This document shows, in pieces, positions 33,280 through 42,272 of a DNA stretch of 64,000 nucleotides. Within the stretch, counting starts at the first letter, position 1; the number at the start of each line of letters is the position of its first letter. This DNA is from Bacteroides acidifaciens (GTDB taxonomy: Bacteria > Bacteroidota > Bacteroidia > Bacteroidales > Bacteroidaceae), in contig NZ_CAEUHO010000001.1 of NCBI RefSeq assembly GCF_903181435.1, positions 310,001 through 374,000 on the forward strand. Reading direction: 5' to 3'. Made by a program: the position numbers and the translations under genes. The notes under the pieces are model-generated. The model was not told where the DNA came from. It searched no databases and was given only the letters and a program-made list of their open reading frames with translations.

Positions 33280-34344
33280 ATGAAGAAAACAATATACCCT
33301 TTTATCCTGCTGGCGTTACTTTTGTTGGTTTCTTGTAAATCGAAAAAGAATGTCGTATCCACTTTGCCACGTCCTGTTTTAAACATCGACTCCGTTTCTA
33401 CGCATATAACAGATACTACTGATGTCATAGCCGAAATGTTCACTCCCGACCATTCTCAACTCAAAGACTTAGACGTCTCAAAAAATAAGAAACGTACACC
33501 CAAAAAACAAGAAACCCTTGCCGACGACAAACACTCTGACTGGGTGCTTCGTGGCACAAAGATAACCTCTTCGACAGTCAAACTCTCTTCTGCCTATACG
33601 GGCATAGACCGTGTCGTGAACTACGATTTTACCCACCGTGACGTTCCCGAAGCATTTGAGGGTTTCCGCATCGCTTTCATTTCCGACTTGCACTATAAGA
33701 GTTTATTCAAAGAACAAGGTTTGAACAGTCTTGTCAATCTCTTGATTGCTCAAAAGGCGGATGTTCTCTTGATGGGGGGCGACTATCAGGAAGGTTGCGA
33801 GTATGTAGAGCCTTTATTTGCCGCACTCTCTCGCGTAAAGACACCGATGGGCACTTACGGAGTGATGGGGAATAATGACTACGAACGTTGTCACGACGAC
33901 ATTGTACGTACAATGGAACATTACGGAATGCGTGTACTGGAACATAAAGTGGATACGCTTCGCAAAGACGGCCAGCAGATTCTCATCGCCGGAGTTCGCA
34001 ATCCTTTTGACCTTACACGCAACGGTGTGTCACCGACTCTTGCACTTTCTCCCAGAGATTTCGTGATTCTGCTGGTGCATACACCGGATTATATAGAAGA
34101 CGTTTCGATAGCCAACACCGACCTTGCTCTGGCAGGACATACACATGGCGGACAAGTCCGTATCTTTGGAGTGGCTCCGATACTGCCCTCACATTACGGC
34201 AATCGTTTTGTGACCGGCTTGGCATATAACTCGGCAAAGACTCCTTTGATAGTTACCAACGGTATCGGCACTTCACAAGTGCCGATTCGTATCGGTGCTC
34301 CGACAGAAATAATAATGATTACTCTCCATCGGTTGACAGAGTAA
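33280..34344 (+). CDS. Lipoprotein metallophosphoesterase (YkuE type)
   Basis: 354 residues. A lipobox ends in SC at Cys 19. Residues 20-130 are a Lys/Thr-rich tether. The calcineurin-like domain carries SDLHYKS, GGDYQEG, MGNNDYERC, LVHTPD and AGHTHGGQV, so all metal ligands are present. Members of this group hydrolyse phosphodiesters or pyrophosphate linkages in the envelope; one group handles UDP-diacylglucosamine. The substrate here is unknown. It is probably anchored to the periplasmic side of the inner or outer membrane. Confidence 0.9.
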   Translation: MKKTIYPFILLALLLLVSCKSKKNVVSTLPRPVLNIDSVSTHITDTTDVIAEMFTPDHSQLKDLDVSKNKKRTPKKQETLADDKHSDWVLRGTKITSSTVKLSSAYTGIDRVVNYDFTHRDVPEAFEGFRIAFISDLHYKSLFKEQGLNSLVNLLIAQKADVLLMGGDYQEGCEYVEPLFAALSRVKTPMGTYGVMGNNDYERCHDDIVRTMEHYGMRVLEHKVDTLRKDGQQILIAGVRNPFDLTRNGVSPTLALSPRDFVILLVHTPDYIEDVSIANTDLALAGHTHGGQVRIFGVAPILPSHYGNRFVTGLAYNSAKTPLIVTNGIGTSQVPIRIGAPTEIIMITLHRLTE

Positions 34345-34345
34345 A

Positions 34346-34466
34346 TACACTTTCTTGCACGACTTTATGTAGAATCTCACACTTTTATGCACTACTTTTT
34401 GCATGTTTACTACACTTTTCTGCATCACTTTGTGTTAAATCCTGCACTTTTTGGTGCGACTTTTTG
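34346..34466 (+). repeat. Array of eight short repeats (CACTTTTTG-type)
   Basis: Degenerate copies of C(A/T)(C/G)(A/G)CTTT(T)(T/A)TG stand at 34346, 34358, 34377, 34390, 34410, 34423, 34442 and 34455, spaced 12-19 bases. The last copy includes the -33 box of the promoter for the ATPase gene. The array fills the whole gap after the phosphoesterase gene. Confidence 0.7.
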
Positions 34467-34494
34467 TAAGTCTCCTCTTTGCTATTTATATTTG
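34463..34494 (+). promoter_or_regulatory. Promoter of the AAA/DUF4143 ATPase gene
   Basis: TTTG at 34463-34466 and TATATTTG at 34487-34494 are 20 bases apart, an excellent match to the Bacteroides consensus. The -33 element is part of the last repeat of the array, so a protein binding the repeats would compete with sigma factor. Confidence 0.75.
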
Positions 34495-34530
34495 TATCTC
34501 GTAAGTAGTTGATAATAAAAGAAAAGAAGA

Positions 34531-35820
34531 ATGAGAAGAGATGCAATGCAGCAGTTGTATGACTGGAAATCAAAGGCTTCGAGAAAGCCTTTGATAATTC
34601 GTGGTGCACGCCAGGTGGGGAAAACATGGTTGATGAAGGAATTTGCTGCAACTTCATATAAACAGTTTGCTTATATCAACTTCGAAGATAACGAAGTGAT
34701 GAAGGACGTTTTTCAGAAGGATTTTGATATTGAACGAATTCTGATGGCTATACAGTTGGTCACCGGAGTAGTAGTGGATACTGATACATTAATTATCTTT
34801 GATGAACTTCAAGAGGCATCGCGCGGACTGACAGCTTTGAAATATTTTCAGGAGAAGGCGCCACAATATCATGTGGTTGCGGCAGGTTCTTTGCTGGGTA
34901 TTGCTATGCACAAGAATGACTCTTTTCCGGTGGGAAAGGTTGATTTTATAGATTTGTATCCGCTTTCTTTTTCCGAGTTTTTGGAAGCTGCAGGGCAGGA
35001 GTCTTTTGCCCGCTTACTTGTAAAACAAGACTGGAAGTTGATATCTGCTTTTCGCTCTAAGTTCATTGATTTTCTAAAGCAATATTATTTTATAGGTGGA
35101 ATGCCCGAGGTAGTGAATGCTTTTATAGAGCACAAAGACTACGCGGAAGTACGTCGGTTACAACAAAATATTTTGGACTCTTATGACCGTGACTTCTCCA
35201 AGCATGCACCAATTGCCGAAGTACCTCGTATTCGTATGGTGTGGCGTTCGGTGCCGGCGCAGTTGGCGAAAGAGAATCGTAAGTTTATCTATGGAATGGT
35301 GAAAGAAGGAGCAAGAGCTAAAGATTTTGAACTGGCTATAGAGTGGTTGATGGATGCAGGACTTATTTATAAGGTAAACCGGGTGAAGAAAGGCGGGATT
35401 CCTTTGTCCGCTTATGAAGACTTTTCAGCTTTTAAATTGTTTCTGCTGGATACCGGACTGATGGGGGCGATGAGTGGACTGCCGCCACAGGCTTTACTAG
35501 AGGGAAATGTCTTATTTACTGACTATAAAGGAGCGATAACCGAGCAATATGTATTGCAACAATTGAAGTCTATAAAAGGATTGAATATATATTATTGGTC
35601 TTCGGATACTTCCAGGGGAGAATTGGATTTTCTCCTGCAAAAGGAAATTCGGATAATTCCGGTCGAAGTAAAAGCTGAGGAGAATTTGCAGTCAAAAAGT
35701 CTGCGTTCTTTTATTGAAAAGAATACAGCACTGCATGGCGTTCGATTTTCTATGTCCGATTATCGGGAACAGGATTGGATGACAAATTACCCGTTGTATT
35801 CCGTCGGATATGTACTTTAA
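34531..35820 (+). CDS. AAA_14/DUF4143 ATPase
   Basis: 429 residues. Walker A is [10 protein letters not shown] (25-34), Walker [11 protein letters not shown] (about 88-97). The C-terminal DUF4143 domain contains [14 protein letters not shown], a fold related to PD-(D/E)XK nucleases. These proteins are very common in Bacteroidetes and archaea, often in several copies, with no firm function; DNA-related or toxin-like activities have been proposed. Here the gene has a strong promoter preceded by a repeat array, and its end overlaps the convergent nadD by 4 bases. Confidence 0.92.
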   Translation: MRRDAMQQLYDWKSKASRKPLIIRGARQVGKTWLMKEFAATSYKQFAYINFEDNEVMKDVFQKDFDIERILMAIQLVTGVVVDTDTLIIFDELQEASRGLTALKYFQEKAPQYHVVAAGSLLGIAMHKNDSFPVGKVDFIDLYPLSFSEFLEAAGQESFARLLVKQDWKLISAFRSKFIDFLKQYYFIGGMPEVVNAFIEHKDYAEVRRLQQNILDSYDRDFSKHAPIAEVPRIRMVWRSVPAQLAKENRKFIYGMVKEGARAKDFELAIEWLMDAGLIYKVNRVKKGGIPLSAYEDFSAFKLFLLDTGLMGAMSGLPPQALLEGNVLFTDYKGAITEQYVLQQLKSIKGLNIYYWSSDTSRGELDFLLQKEIRIIPVEVKAEENLQSKSLRSFIEKNTALHGVRFSMSDYREQDWMTNYPLYSVGYVL

Positions 35821-36407
35821 GTGTTTCTTAAGCTTTTGATTACTTCCCAAACCTTCGGATGCAGAAAATATCGAATATCTTTTCCAGTGTCCAAGGCCTC
35901 ACGGATAAACGTAGAACTGATTTCGAACACAGGGGAGTGAACGAGACGAACCGTTTCCGGCAATTCCTTTTCATCCACGGGAAAGCCCGGACGGGGATAA
36001 ATGATAATTTGATTCTCCTTGATGATACGCTCCGACTGATACCAACGGTCGAAGCGTGCCCAATTATCCGAACCGATAATAAAATGAAACTCGCGTTCGG
36101 GATACGCTTCGCGCAACTTCTCTAATGTATGTACACTGTAAGAAGGACGTGGCAGATGACACTCAAAATCCGAAACTTGGAAGCGAGGATAATCACCGAT
36201 AGATAACCCGACCAATTGAAGGCGAAGTTCGTCACTCCATAGCTCAGCCTGTGTTTTTAAAGGATTTTGCGGGCTGACCATAAACCAAATTTCGTCCAAT
36301 CCCTCATATTCACAAAGATAATTGGCTAAAGCGAGATGTCCGATATGAATCGGATTGAATGACCCGCTGAATATTCCTGTTTTTGGTTTGCTGACTTTTT
36401 CCGCCAT
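35817..36407 (-). CDS. nadD: Nicotinate-nucleotide adenylyltransferase
   Basis: 196 residues. The nucleotidyltransferase signature [15 protein letters not shown] is at 15-29 and [10 protein letters not shown] near 165. It joins nicotinate mononucleotide and ATP to NaAD, the step common to all routes to NAD. It is followed by nothing on its strand: the ATPase gene converges and overlaps by 4 bases. It shares a minus-strand operon with gmk (12 bases apart) and yicC upstream, a housekeeping arrangement seen in Bacteroides. Confidence 0.96.
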   Translation of the reverse strand: MAEKVSKPKTGIFSGSFNPIHIGHLALANYLCEYEGLDEIWFMVSPQNPLKTQAELWSDELRLQLVGLSIGDYPRFQVSDFECHLPRPSYSVHTLEKLREAYPEREFHFIIGSDNWARFDRWYQSERIIKENQIIIYPRPGFPVDEKELPETVRLVHSPVFEISSTFIREALDTGKDIRYFLHPKVWEVIKSLRNT

Positions 36408-36419
36408 CCCTCTACTTTG

Positions 36420-36986
36420 TTATTTTTCCAAGAACTCTTTGATAACCTTTAATGCTTCCATCTTAGCTATCTCCAAATTATCATTTACGATGACACGATC
36501 AAACTGCGGAGCAAAACCTAATTCATACTCTGCTTTCGCAATGCGGCTTTCAATCACTTCGGGCGCATCCGTTCCGCGACCTTCCAACCGGCAACGCAAT
36601 TCCTCTACCGAAGGCGGTTGTATGAACACCGACAAAGCCCGGTCGCCATAAAACTTCTTGATGTTGCATCCGCCTACCACATCAACGTCGAATACCACAT
36701 TCTGTCCCGCTTCCAGTTGCTTCTCCACTTGCGCTTTCAGCGTGCCGTAATAGCGGTCTTTATATACTTCTTCATATTCGAGAAACTCATTATTCTCTAT
36801 GCGGCATCGAAACTCTTCAGGCGTGAGGAAGAAATATTCGACCCCATGTTGTTCTGTGCCCCGTGGCGGGCGACTGGTGGCAGAAATAGAAAATGCAAGA
36901 TTCAAATTCTGCGTCAGCAGATAATTGATGATAGTAGACTTGCCCGACCCTGACGGAGCAGAGAAAATAATTAATTTGCCTGTCAT
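36420..36986 (-). CDS. gmk: Guanylate kinase
   Basis: 188 residues. The P-loop SAPSGSGKSTI is at 9-19 and the GMP-binding SATSRPPRGTE near 36-46. It phosphorylates GMP to GDP with ATP and is essential for nucleotide pools. It lies between yicC (71 bases upstream) and nadD (12 bases downstream) on the same strand, probably one operon. The yicC-gmk order is conserved in many bacteria. Confidence 0.97.
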   Translation of the reverse strand: MTGKLIIFSAPSGSGKSTIINYLLTQNLNLAFSISATSRPPRGTEQHGVEYFFLTPEEFRCRIENNEFLEYEEVYKDRYYGTLKAQVEKQLEAGQNVVFDVDVVGGCNIKKFYGDRALSVFIQPPSVEELRCRLEGRGTDAPEVIESRIAKAEYELGFAPQFDRVIVNDNLEIAKMEALKVIKEFLEK

Positions 36987-37057
36987 TGGTGAAATGATTT
37001 AAATTACATTCAAGATTTGAATTACACTCAAAATTTAAATTACGTTCGGAATTTGAA

Positions 37058-37939
37058 TTACATGACGTTCAACACCTGTTCCTTAATCTGTTCCAACTCA
37101 TCCTTCATCTGAACGACGATTTTCTGCATCTCTGCGTGATTGGACTTGCTGCCCAGCGTATTGATTTCACGTCCCATCTCCTGAGCGATAAATCCGAGTT
37201 TCTTGCCCTGTCCGTTACCACTTTCCATCGTACTGATAAAATATTTCAGATGATTTCCCAAACGTTGCTTCTCCTCGTTCACGTCCAGTTTCTCGATGTA
37301 ATAAATCAATTCCTGTTCCAGGCGGTTCTTGTCGTAATCCACGCTCAAAGTCTTTTCGAGGGCATCCGTAATACGCTCTTTCACCTTTTCCACACGTTCC
37401 TTCTCGTACGGAGTGATTTTTTCGAGCAAGCTGTGGATATTCTCAATCTTCTCGCGGAATTTCTTTTCCAGTGCGGCACCTTCCTGTTTGCGGAAATCTA
37501 CCAGATGACCTACCGCTTCGAGCACAGTGGCATGAACCGTATTCCATTCCTCTTCCGAAAGTTCCTGAATTTCCGTTTTCGACATCACGTCCGGCATGCG
37601 GAGTAATACTTGAAGCCAGTCTCCCGGTTCCGGACGAGGAATACCCAGTTCGTTGCAGATTGAATCCAGTTGAAGGTAGTAATTTTCAAGAATAGCCTTA
37701 TTGACGGGGATAGCGTCCGCACCCTCTTTCTTCTCAATCCACAGGCTGAAATCCACCTTCCCACGTTCCAGCACTTTAGAAATCTCGTTGCGGATTTCAA
37801 TCTCTTTTTCACGGTAAGCCGGAGCAATACGGGTGGACAAGTCCATCGCTTTGCTGTTGAGCGACTTGATTTCTACATTTATTTTTTTATCAGGAAGTTC
37901 GGCCGTAGCTTTACCGTATCCTGTCATAGACTGTATCAT
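37058..37939 (-). CDS. YicC/YloC family endoribonuclease
   Basis: 293 residues. The N-terminal motif MIQSMTGYGKA and the C-terminal DUF1732 pattern ending GSKSNHAEMQKIVVQMKDELEQIKEQ mark the family. YicC is a hexameric endoribonuclease that, in E. coli, takes part in breakdown of small RNAs such as RyhB. The gene heads the yicC-gmk-nadD operon. Its promoter lies back to back with that of tsaB; the TACTTTTG motif is at 37957-37964 on this strand. Confidence 0.94.
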   Translation of the reverse strand: MIQSMTGYGKATAELPDKKINVEIKSLNSKAMDLSTRIAPAYREKEIEIRNEISKVLERGKVDFSLWIEKKEGADAIPVNKAILENYYLQLDSICNELGIPRPEPGDWLQVLLRMPDVMSKTEIQELSEEEWNTVHATVLEAVGHLVDFRKQEGAALEKKFREKIENIHSLLEKITPYEKERVEKVKERITDALEKTLSVDYDKNRLEQELIYYIEKLDVNEEKQRLGNHLKYFISTMESGNGQGKKLGFIAQEMGREINTLGSKSNHAEMQKIVVQMKDELEQIKEQVLNVM

Positions 37940-37956
37940 ATCCTTAAAGTTTTGTG

Positions 37957-38004
37957 CAAAAGTACACGAATATTTTAAGAATTAGAAATAATCATGTAAA
38001 TTTG
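37957..38004. promoter_or_regulatory. Divergent promoter region yicC/tsaB
   Basis: TACTTTTG on the minus strand (37957-37964) and TAAATTTG on the plus strand (37997-38004) are both TAnnTTTG elements, 32 bases apart and pointing away from each other. The two operons share this short control region. Confidence 0.6.
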
Positions 38005-38028
38005 CGACAATTTAATAAGATGATTTTT

Positions 38029-38718
38029 ATGTCGTGTACACTGAATATTGAAACCTCTACCTCTGTTTGCTCGGTAGCGGTGAGTCAAGACGGACAGACG
38101 ATTTTTGTGAAAGAAGACTTGAAAGGCCCTTCACACGCCGTGTCTTTGGGAGTATTTGTAGATGAAGCGTTGTCGTTCATTGACAGTCATGCTATTCCGT
38201 TGGATGCGGTTGCCGTGAGTTGCGGGCCAGGTTCTTACACAGGGCTTCGGATAGGAGTTTCGATGGCGAAAGGAGTTTGTTACGGACGTAATGTTCCTTT
38301 GATAGGAATACCGACGCTCGAAGTATTGAGCGTTCCCGTGCTGTTGTATCACGACCTGCCCGAAGACGCGTTGCTCTGCCCGATGATTGATGCCCGCCGC
38401 ATGGAAGTCTACGCTGCCATCTACGACCGCGGACTGAACGTGAAGCGTGCCATTGCCGCCGATATTGTGGACGAAACTTCCTACCTGGAATATCTCGACC
38501 GCCAACCAGTCTACTTCTACGGCAACGGAGCTGCCAAATGCCGCGAAAAGATAACGCATCCCAACGCGCATTTCATCGACGACATCCACCCGCTGGCGAA
38601 AATGATGTTCCCGCTCGCAGAAAAGGCAATAGCCAACGAAGATTATAAAGACGTAGCTTATTTCGAACCTTTCTACCTGAAAGAATTCGTTGCTTCCATG
38701 CCGAAGAAACTTTTATAA
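38029..38718 (+). CDS. tsaB: tRNA threonylcarbamoyladenosine protein TsaB
   Basis: About 229 residues from the Met of MSCTLNIETST. Alternatives are a Met three codons upstream at 38020 and a further open stretch before it; the -7 element at 37997-38004 would place transcription start near 38011 and rules out the longer form. The ASKHA fold is marked by the N-terminal STSVCSVAV and GPGSYTGLRIGVSMAKG. TsaB helps TsaD and TsaE add t6A at position 37 of ANN-decoding tRNAs. It leads a long plus-strand operon. Confidence 0.95.
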   Translation: MSCTLNIETSTSVCSVAVSQDGQTIFVKEDLKGPSHAVSLGVFVDEALSFIDSHAIPLDAVAVSCGPGSYTGLRIGVSMAKGVCYGRNVPLIGIPTLEVLSVPVLLYHDLPEDALLCPMIDARRMEVYAAIYDRGLNVKRAIAADIVDETSYLEYLDRQPVYFYGNGAAKCREKITHPNAHFIDDIHPLAKMMFPLAEKAIANEDYKDVAYFEPFYLKEFVASMPKKLL

Positions 38719-38776
38719 GTCTCGTCCATATATGAAGAATTATCCATCATCCATTGTAGAATTATCCATAAAAGAT

Positions 38777-39388
38777 ATGCAATATAATACTCAACAAAAA
38801 AGAATGCCGCTTCCCGAATACGGGCGCAGCATCCAGAACATGGTCGATTATGCGTTGACTATCGAAGACCGTGCAGAGCGTCAGCGTTGTGCCAATACCA
38901 TCATCAACATCATGGGAAACATGTTTCCCCACCTACGCGACGTGCCCGACTTCAAGCACAAGCTCTGGGACCACCTCGCCATCATGTCCGGCTTCGAACT
39001 GGACATCGACTATCCTTACGAAATTATCCGTAAAGATAATCTGGTGACCCGCCCGGAACCTATTCCTTACTGCACTGCCCGTATGCGTTACCGCCACTAT
39101 GGACATACGCTGGAAGTTCTGATAAAGAAAGCCATCGAATTCCCCGAAGGAAACGAAAGGAGAAACCTCATAGCCCTCATCTGCAACCACATGAAGAAGG
39201 ACTATATGGCTTGGAATAAAGATACGGTGGACGATAAGAAGATTGCCGAAGACCTCTACGAACTATCCGGCGGCAAGCTTCAGATGACTGATGACATCAT
39301 CCGCCTGATGGCAGAGCGTCTCAATCAGAACTATCGTCCGAAGACGAACTACACCAACAATCGTCAGAACAATAAGAGAAGATATTAA
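38777..39388 (+). CDS. DUF4290 family protein
   Basis: About 203 residues from the Met of MQYNTQQKR; an in-frame Met at 38732 would add 15 residues. The pattern PLPEYGRSIQNMVDYAL followed by GFELDIDYPYEI is typical of DUF4290, a Bacteroidetes-specific family of unknown function. No signal or membrane segment is seen, and the C-terminus is basic and Asn/Arg-rich. It is held between tsaB and murA in the same operon, an order conserved in the genus from memory, which suggests a housekeeping role. Confidence 0.88.
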   Translation: MQYNTQQKRMPLPEYGRSIQNMVDYALTIEDRAERQRCANTIINIMGNMFPHLRDVPDFKHKLWDHLAIMSGFELDIDYPYEIIRKDNLVTRPEPIPYCTARMRYRHYGHTLEVLIKKAIEFPEGNERRNLIALICNHMKKDYMAWNKDTVDDKKIAEDLYELSGGKLQMTDDIIRLMAERLNQNYRPKTNYTNNRQNNKRRY

Positions 39389-39427
39389 AAAATCAGTTCT
39401 TACTACTTGAAACTTAATACTTGAACA

Positions 39428-40732
39428 ATGGCTTCATTTGTAATAGAAGGGGGACATCGGCTCTGCGGGGAGATTCATCCGCAAGGTGCCAAAAACGAAG
39501 TTTTGCAGATAATCTGTGCCACGTTGCTGACCGCTGAGGAGGTGACGGTGAACAATATACCTGACATTTTGGATGTCAACAACCTCATCCAGCTCCTGCG
39601 TGAGATGGGCGTTACCGTTGCAAAGAAAGGCATTGATTCTTATAGCTTTAAAGCCGAAAATGTAGACCTCGCTTATCTCGAAAGCGATGAATTCCTGAAG
39701 AAATGTTCCAGCCTGCGCGGTTCCGTGATGCTTATCGGACCGATGGTGGCACGTTTCGGCAAAGCGCTGATTTCCAAACCGGGGGGAGACAAGATAGGCC
39801 GTCGCCGACTGGACACCCACTTCGTCGGCATCCAAGCTCTGGGCGCAGATTTCCGCTATGACGAAGAGCGGGGATTCTATGAAATTACCGCCGGCAGGCT
39901 CCAAGGCAACTACATGTTGCTGGACGAAGCATCCGTCACCGGAACCGCCAATATCGTGATGGCAGCCGTGCTTGCCAAAGGCACCACCACCATCTACAAC
40001 GCTGCCTGCGAACCTTACGTGCAGCAGCTCTGCCGCCTTCTCAACCGTATGGGAGCGAAAATCAGCGGCATTGCGTCCAACCTGCTCACCATCGAAGGAG
40101 TAGAAGCATTGCACGGCACGCAGCACACCGTATTGCCCGACATGATTGAAGTCGGCAGCTTTATCGGCATGGCAGCCATGACAAAGAGCGAGATAACCAT
40201 TAAGAATGTTTCTTATGAAAACCTTGGCATCATCCCCGAAAGTTTCCGCCGTCTGGGCATCAAGCTCGAACAAAGGGGAGACGATATCTACGTTCCCGCA
40301 CAGGAAACCTACGAAATAGAATCCTTTATCGACGGCTCCATTATGACCATAGCGGACGCCACCTGGCCGGGGTTGACCCCCGACTTGCTGAGTGTGATGC
40401 TCGTAGTAGCCACACAAGCCAAAGGGAGCGTGCTCATCCATCAGAAAATGTTCGAAAGCCGCCTGTTCTTCGTCGACAAACTCATAGATATGGGTGCGCA
40501 AATCATCCTCTGCGACCCTCACCGTGCCGTAGTCATCGGTCACAATCACGGCTTCAAGCTGCGTGGCGCACGCCTGACGTCTCCCGATATTCGTGCCGGT
40601 ATCGCCCTTCTGATTGCCGCAATGAGCGCCGAAGGAACCAGCACCATTAGTAACATTGAACAAATAGACCGTGGCTATCAAGACATCGAAGGACGTCTGA
40701 ACGCCATCGGAGCCCGAATCACCCGCATATGA
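39428..40732 (+). CDS. murA: UDP-N-acetylglucosamine 1-carboxyvinyltransferase
   Basis: 434 residues. The catalytic loop reads [14 protein letters not shown] at 118-131: the residue that in E. coli is Cys115 is D121 here (codon 39788-39790). The natural Cys-to-Asp change is known to leave the enzyme active but not modified by fosfomycin. The N-terminal motif GAKNEVLQI is normal (Lys22). It begins peptidoglycan precursor synthesis. Its last 4 bases overlap the start of rimM. It lies in the tsaB-rseP operon. Confidence 0.96.
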   Translation: MASFVIEGGHRLCGEIHPQGAKNEVLQIICATLLTAEEVTVNNIPDILDVNNLIQLLREMGVTVAKKGIDSYSFKAENVDLAYLESDEFLKKCSSLRGSVMLIGPMVARFGKALISKPGGDKIGRRRLDTHFVGIQALGADFRYDEERGFYEITAGRLQGNYMLLDEASVTGTANIVMAAVLAKGTTTIYNAACEPYVQQLCRLLNRMGAKISGIASNLLTIEGVEALHGTQHTVLPDMIEVGSFIGMAAMTKSEITIKNVSYENLGIIPESFRRLGIKLEQRGDDIYVPAQETYEIESFIDGSIMTIADATWPGLTPDLLSVMLVVATQAKGSVLIHQKMFESRLFFVDKLIDMGAQIILCDPHRAVVIGHNHGFKLRGARLTSPDIRAGIALLIAAMSAEGTSTISNIEQIDRGYQDIEGRLNAIGARITRI

Positions 40733-41283
40733 TAAAGAAAGAAGAAGTATATAAAATAGGATTATTCAACAAGCCGCACGGCATCCACGGCGAATTGCAG
40801 TTCACCTTTACGGACGACATCTTCGACCGTGTGGATTGTGATTATCTTGTCTGTCTGCTCGATGGCATCTTCGTGCCTTTCTTCATCGAAGAATACCGTT
40901 TCCGTTCCGACTCCACCGCCTTGGTGAAACTGGAAGGGATAGATACTGCCGAGCGTGCCCGTATGTTCACCAACATAGAGGTTTATTTCCCCGTGGCGCA
41001 CGCCGAAGAAGCCGAAGACGGCGAATTATCCTGGAATTTCTTTATCGGTTTCCGCATGGAAGACATTCACCACGGCTCCTTGGGCGAAGTGGTGGACGTA
41101 GATACAACCACCGTCAACACCCTCTTCGTAGTCGAACAGGAAGACGGCGAAGAACTGTTGGTTCCCGCTCAAGAAGAGTTTATCCTGGGAATAGACCAGG
41201 AGCGGAAACTCATCACCGTGGAACTTCCCGAAGGGCTGTTGAACCTGGACGAATTGGAAGCGGATGACACGACTTCCGGATAA
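40729..41283 (+). CDS. rimM: Ribosome maturation factor RimM
   Basis: 184 residues: an N-terminal RimM barrel ([15 protein letters not shown] at 12-26) and a PRC-like C-terminal domain with [12 protein letters not shown]. RimM binds S19 and helps the 30S head fold. It overlaps murA by 4 bases (start inside the murA stop), a sign of translational coupling. It is followed by a 126-base spacer that carries a recurrent CCGTGAAATCCGTG element. Confidence 0.95.
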   Translation: MIKKEEVYKIGLFNKPHGIHGELQFTFTDDIFDRVDCDYLVCLLDGIFVPFFIEEYRFRSDSTALVKLEGIDTAERARMFTNIEVYFPVAHAEEAEDGELSWNFFIGFRMEDIHHGSLGEVVDVDTTTVNTLFVVEQEDGEELLVPAQEEFILGIDQERKLITVELPEGLLNLDELEADDTTSG

Positions 41284-41409
41284 AATCAGGTACGGATGAC
41301 GCGGTTCCCTTGCGAATCTTGATTGACCAAAACCGTGAAATCCGTGTAATCCGTGTCTGGAAACAGCACAAGTCTTTAATTTTAATTTTTAATTTTTTTA
41401 TAACCCGAG
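41284..41409 (+). other. Spacer with recurrent CCGTGAAATCCGTG element
   Basis: The segment ACCGTGAAATCCGTGTAATCCGTGTC (about 41332-41357) contains two tandem TCCGTG(T) units and recurs in part in the terminator arm at 45006-45024. It is followed by an AT-rich run (about 41376-41400). No gene is seen. Confidence 0.55.
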
Positions 41410-42270
41410 ATGCCGAAGAAAAGACGAAGTAAAGCTTTCTGGAAAAATTTCAAGTTCAAGTATAAACTGACGATTGTCAACGAGAATACACTTGAAGAGA
41501 TTGTGGGGCTTCGTGTATCCAAGCTCAATGGCCTTTCGGTGTTGCTCAGCGTGTTGGCGGTGCTTTTCCTGATTGCTGCCTGCATCATCGCCTTCACTCC
41601 TTTACGCAACTACCTTCCGGGCTACATGAACAGTGAAGTCCGTTCCCAAATTGTAGGCAACGCCCTGCGTGTAGACTCTCTGCAAGCGGTTCTCAACCGG
41701 CAGAACCTCTACATAATGAACATTCAGGACATCTTCAGCGGCAAGGTCTCCATTGATAGCGTGCAGACGCTCGACTCGCTGACCGCTGTCCGCGAGGATA
41801 CTTTGATGGAACGCACCAAACGCGAAGAAGAATTCCGCCGCCAGTACGAAGAAAGCGAGAAATACAACCTGACATCCATCACTTCCCAACCGGACGTAAC
41901 GGGACTCATCCTTTACCGTCCCACCCGTGGAATGATTTCCGGACACTTCAACGCAGAAAAGAAACATTTCGGCACCGACATTGCCGCCAACCCCAACGAA
42001 AGTGTGCTGGCTACGATGGACGGAACCGTCATCCTAAGCACATATACCGCCGAAACCGGTTATTTGATTGGAGTTCAGCATAATCTGGACTTGATTTCAA
42101 TCTACAAGCATTGCGGCTCCCTGCTCAAGAAAGAAGGCGACCGTGTGAAAGGTGGCGAAGCCATCGCCTTGGTAGGCAACAGCGGAACCCTCAGCACAGG
42201 ACCGCACCTGCATTTCGAACTTTGGTACAAAGGTCATCCGGTGAATCCGGAGAAATATATCGTATTTTGA
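41410..42270 (+). CDS. M23 family peptidase (LytM domain)
   Basis: 286 residues. A short basic cytoplasmic start (KKRRSKAFWKNFKFKYK), one membrane helix (about 42-64), a coiled-coil-like part (75-155) and a C-terminal LytM domain. Zinc ligands are H186 and D190 (HFGTDIA) and the HLHFE motif at 266-270. It probably cleaves peptidoglycan cross-bridges or regulates amidases from the periplasmic side. The next gene, dxr, follows after 2 bases. Confidence 0.94.
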   Translation: MPKKRRSKAFWKNFKFKYKLTIVNENTLEEIVGLRVSKLNGLSVLLSVLAVLFLIAACIIAFTPLRNYLPGYMNSEVRSQIVGNALRVDSLQAVLNRQNLYIMNIQDIFSGKVSIDSVQTLDSLTAVREDTLMERTKREEEFRRQYEESEKYNLTSITSQPDVTGLILYRPTRGMISGHFNAEKKHFGTDIAANPNESVLATMDGTVILSTYTAETGYLIGVQHNLDLISIYKHCGSLLKKEGDRVKGGEAIALVGNSGTLSTGPHLHFELWYKGHPVNPEKYIVF

Positions 42271-42272
42271 TA

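Noticed and set aside
39434..40681. Minus-strand frame of about 415 codons
   Set aside because: Mirror of murA; His/Cys/Gln-rich and without recognisable domains.
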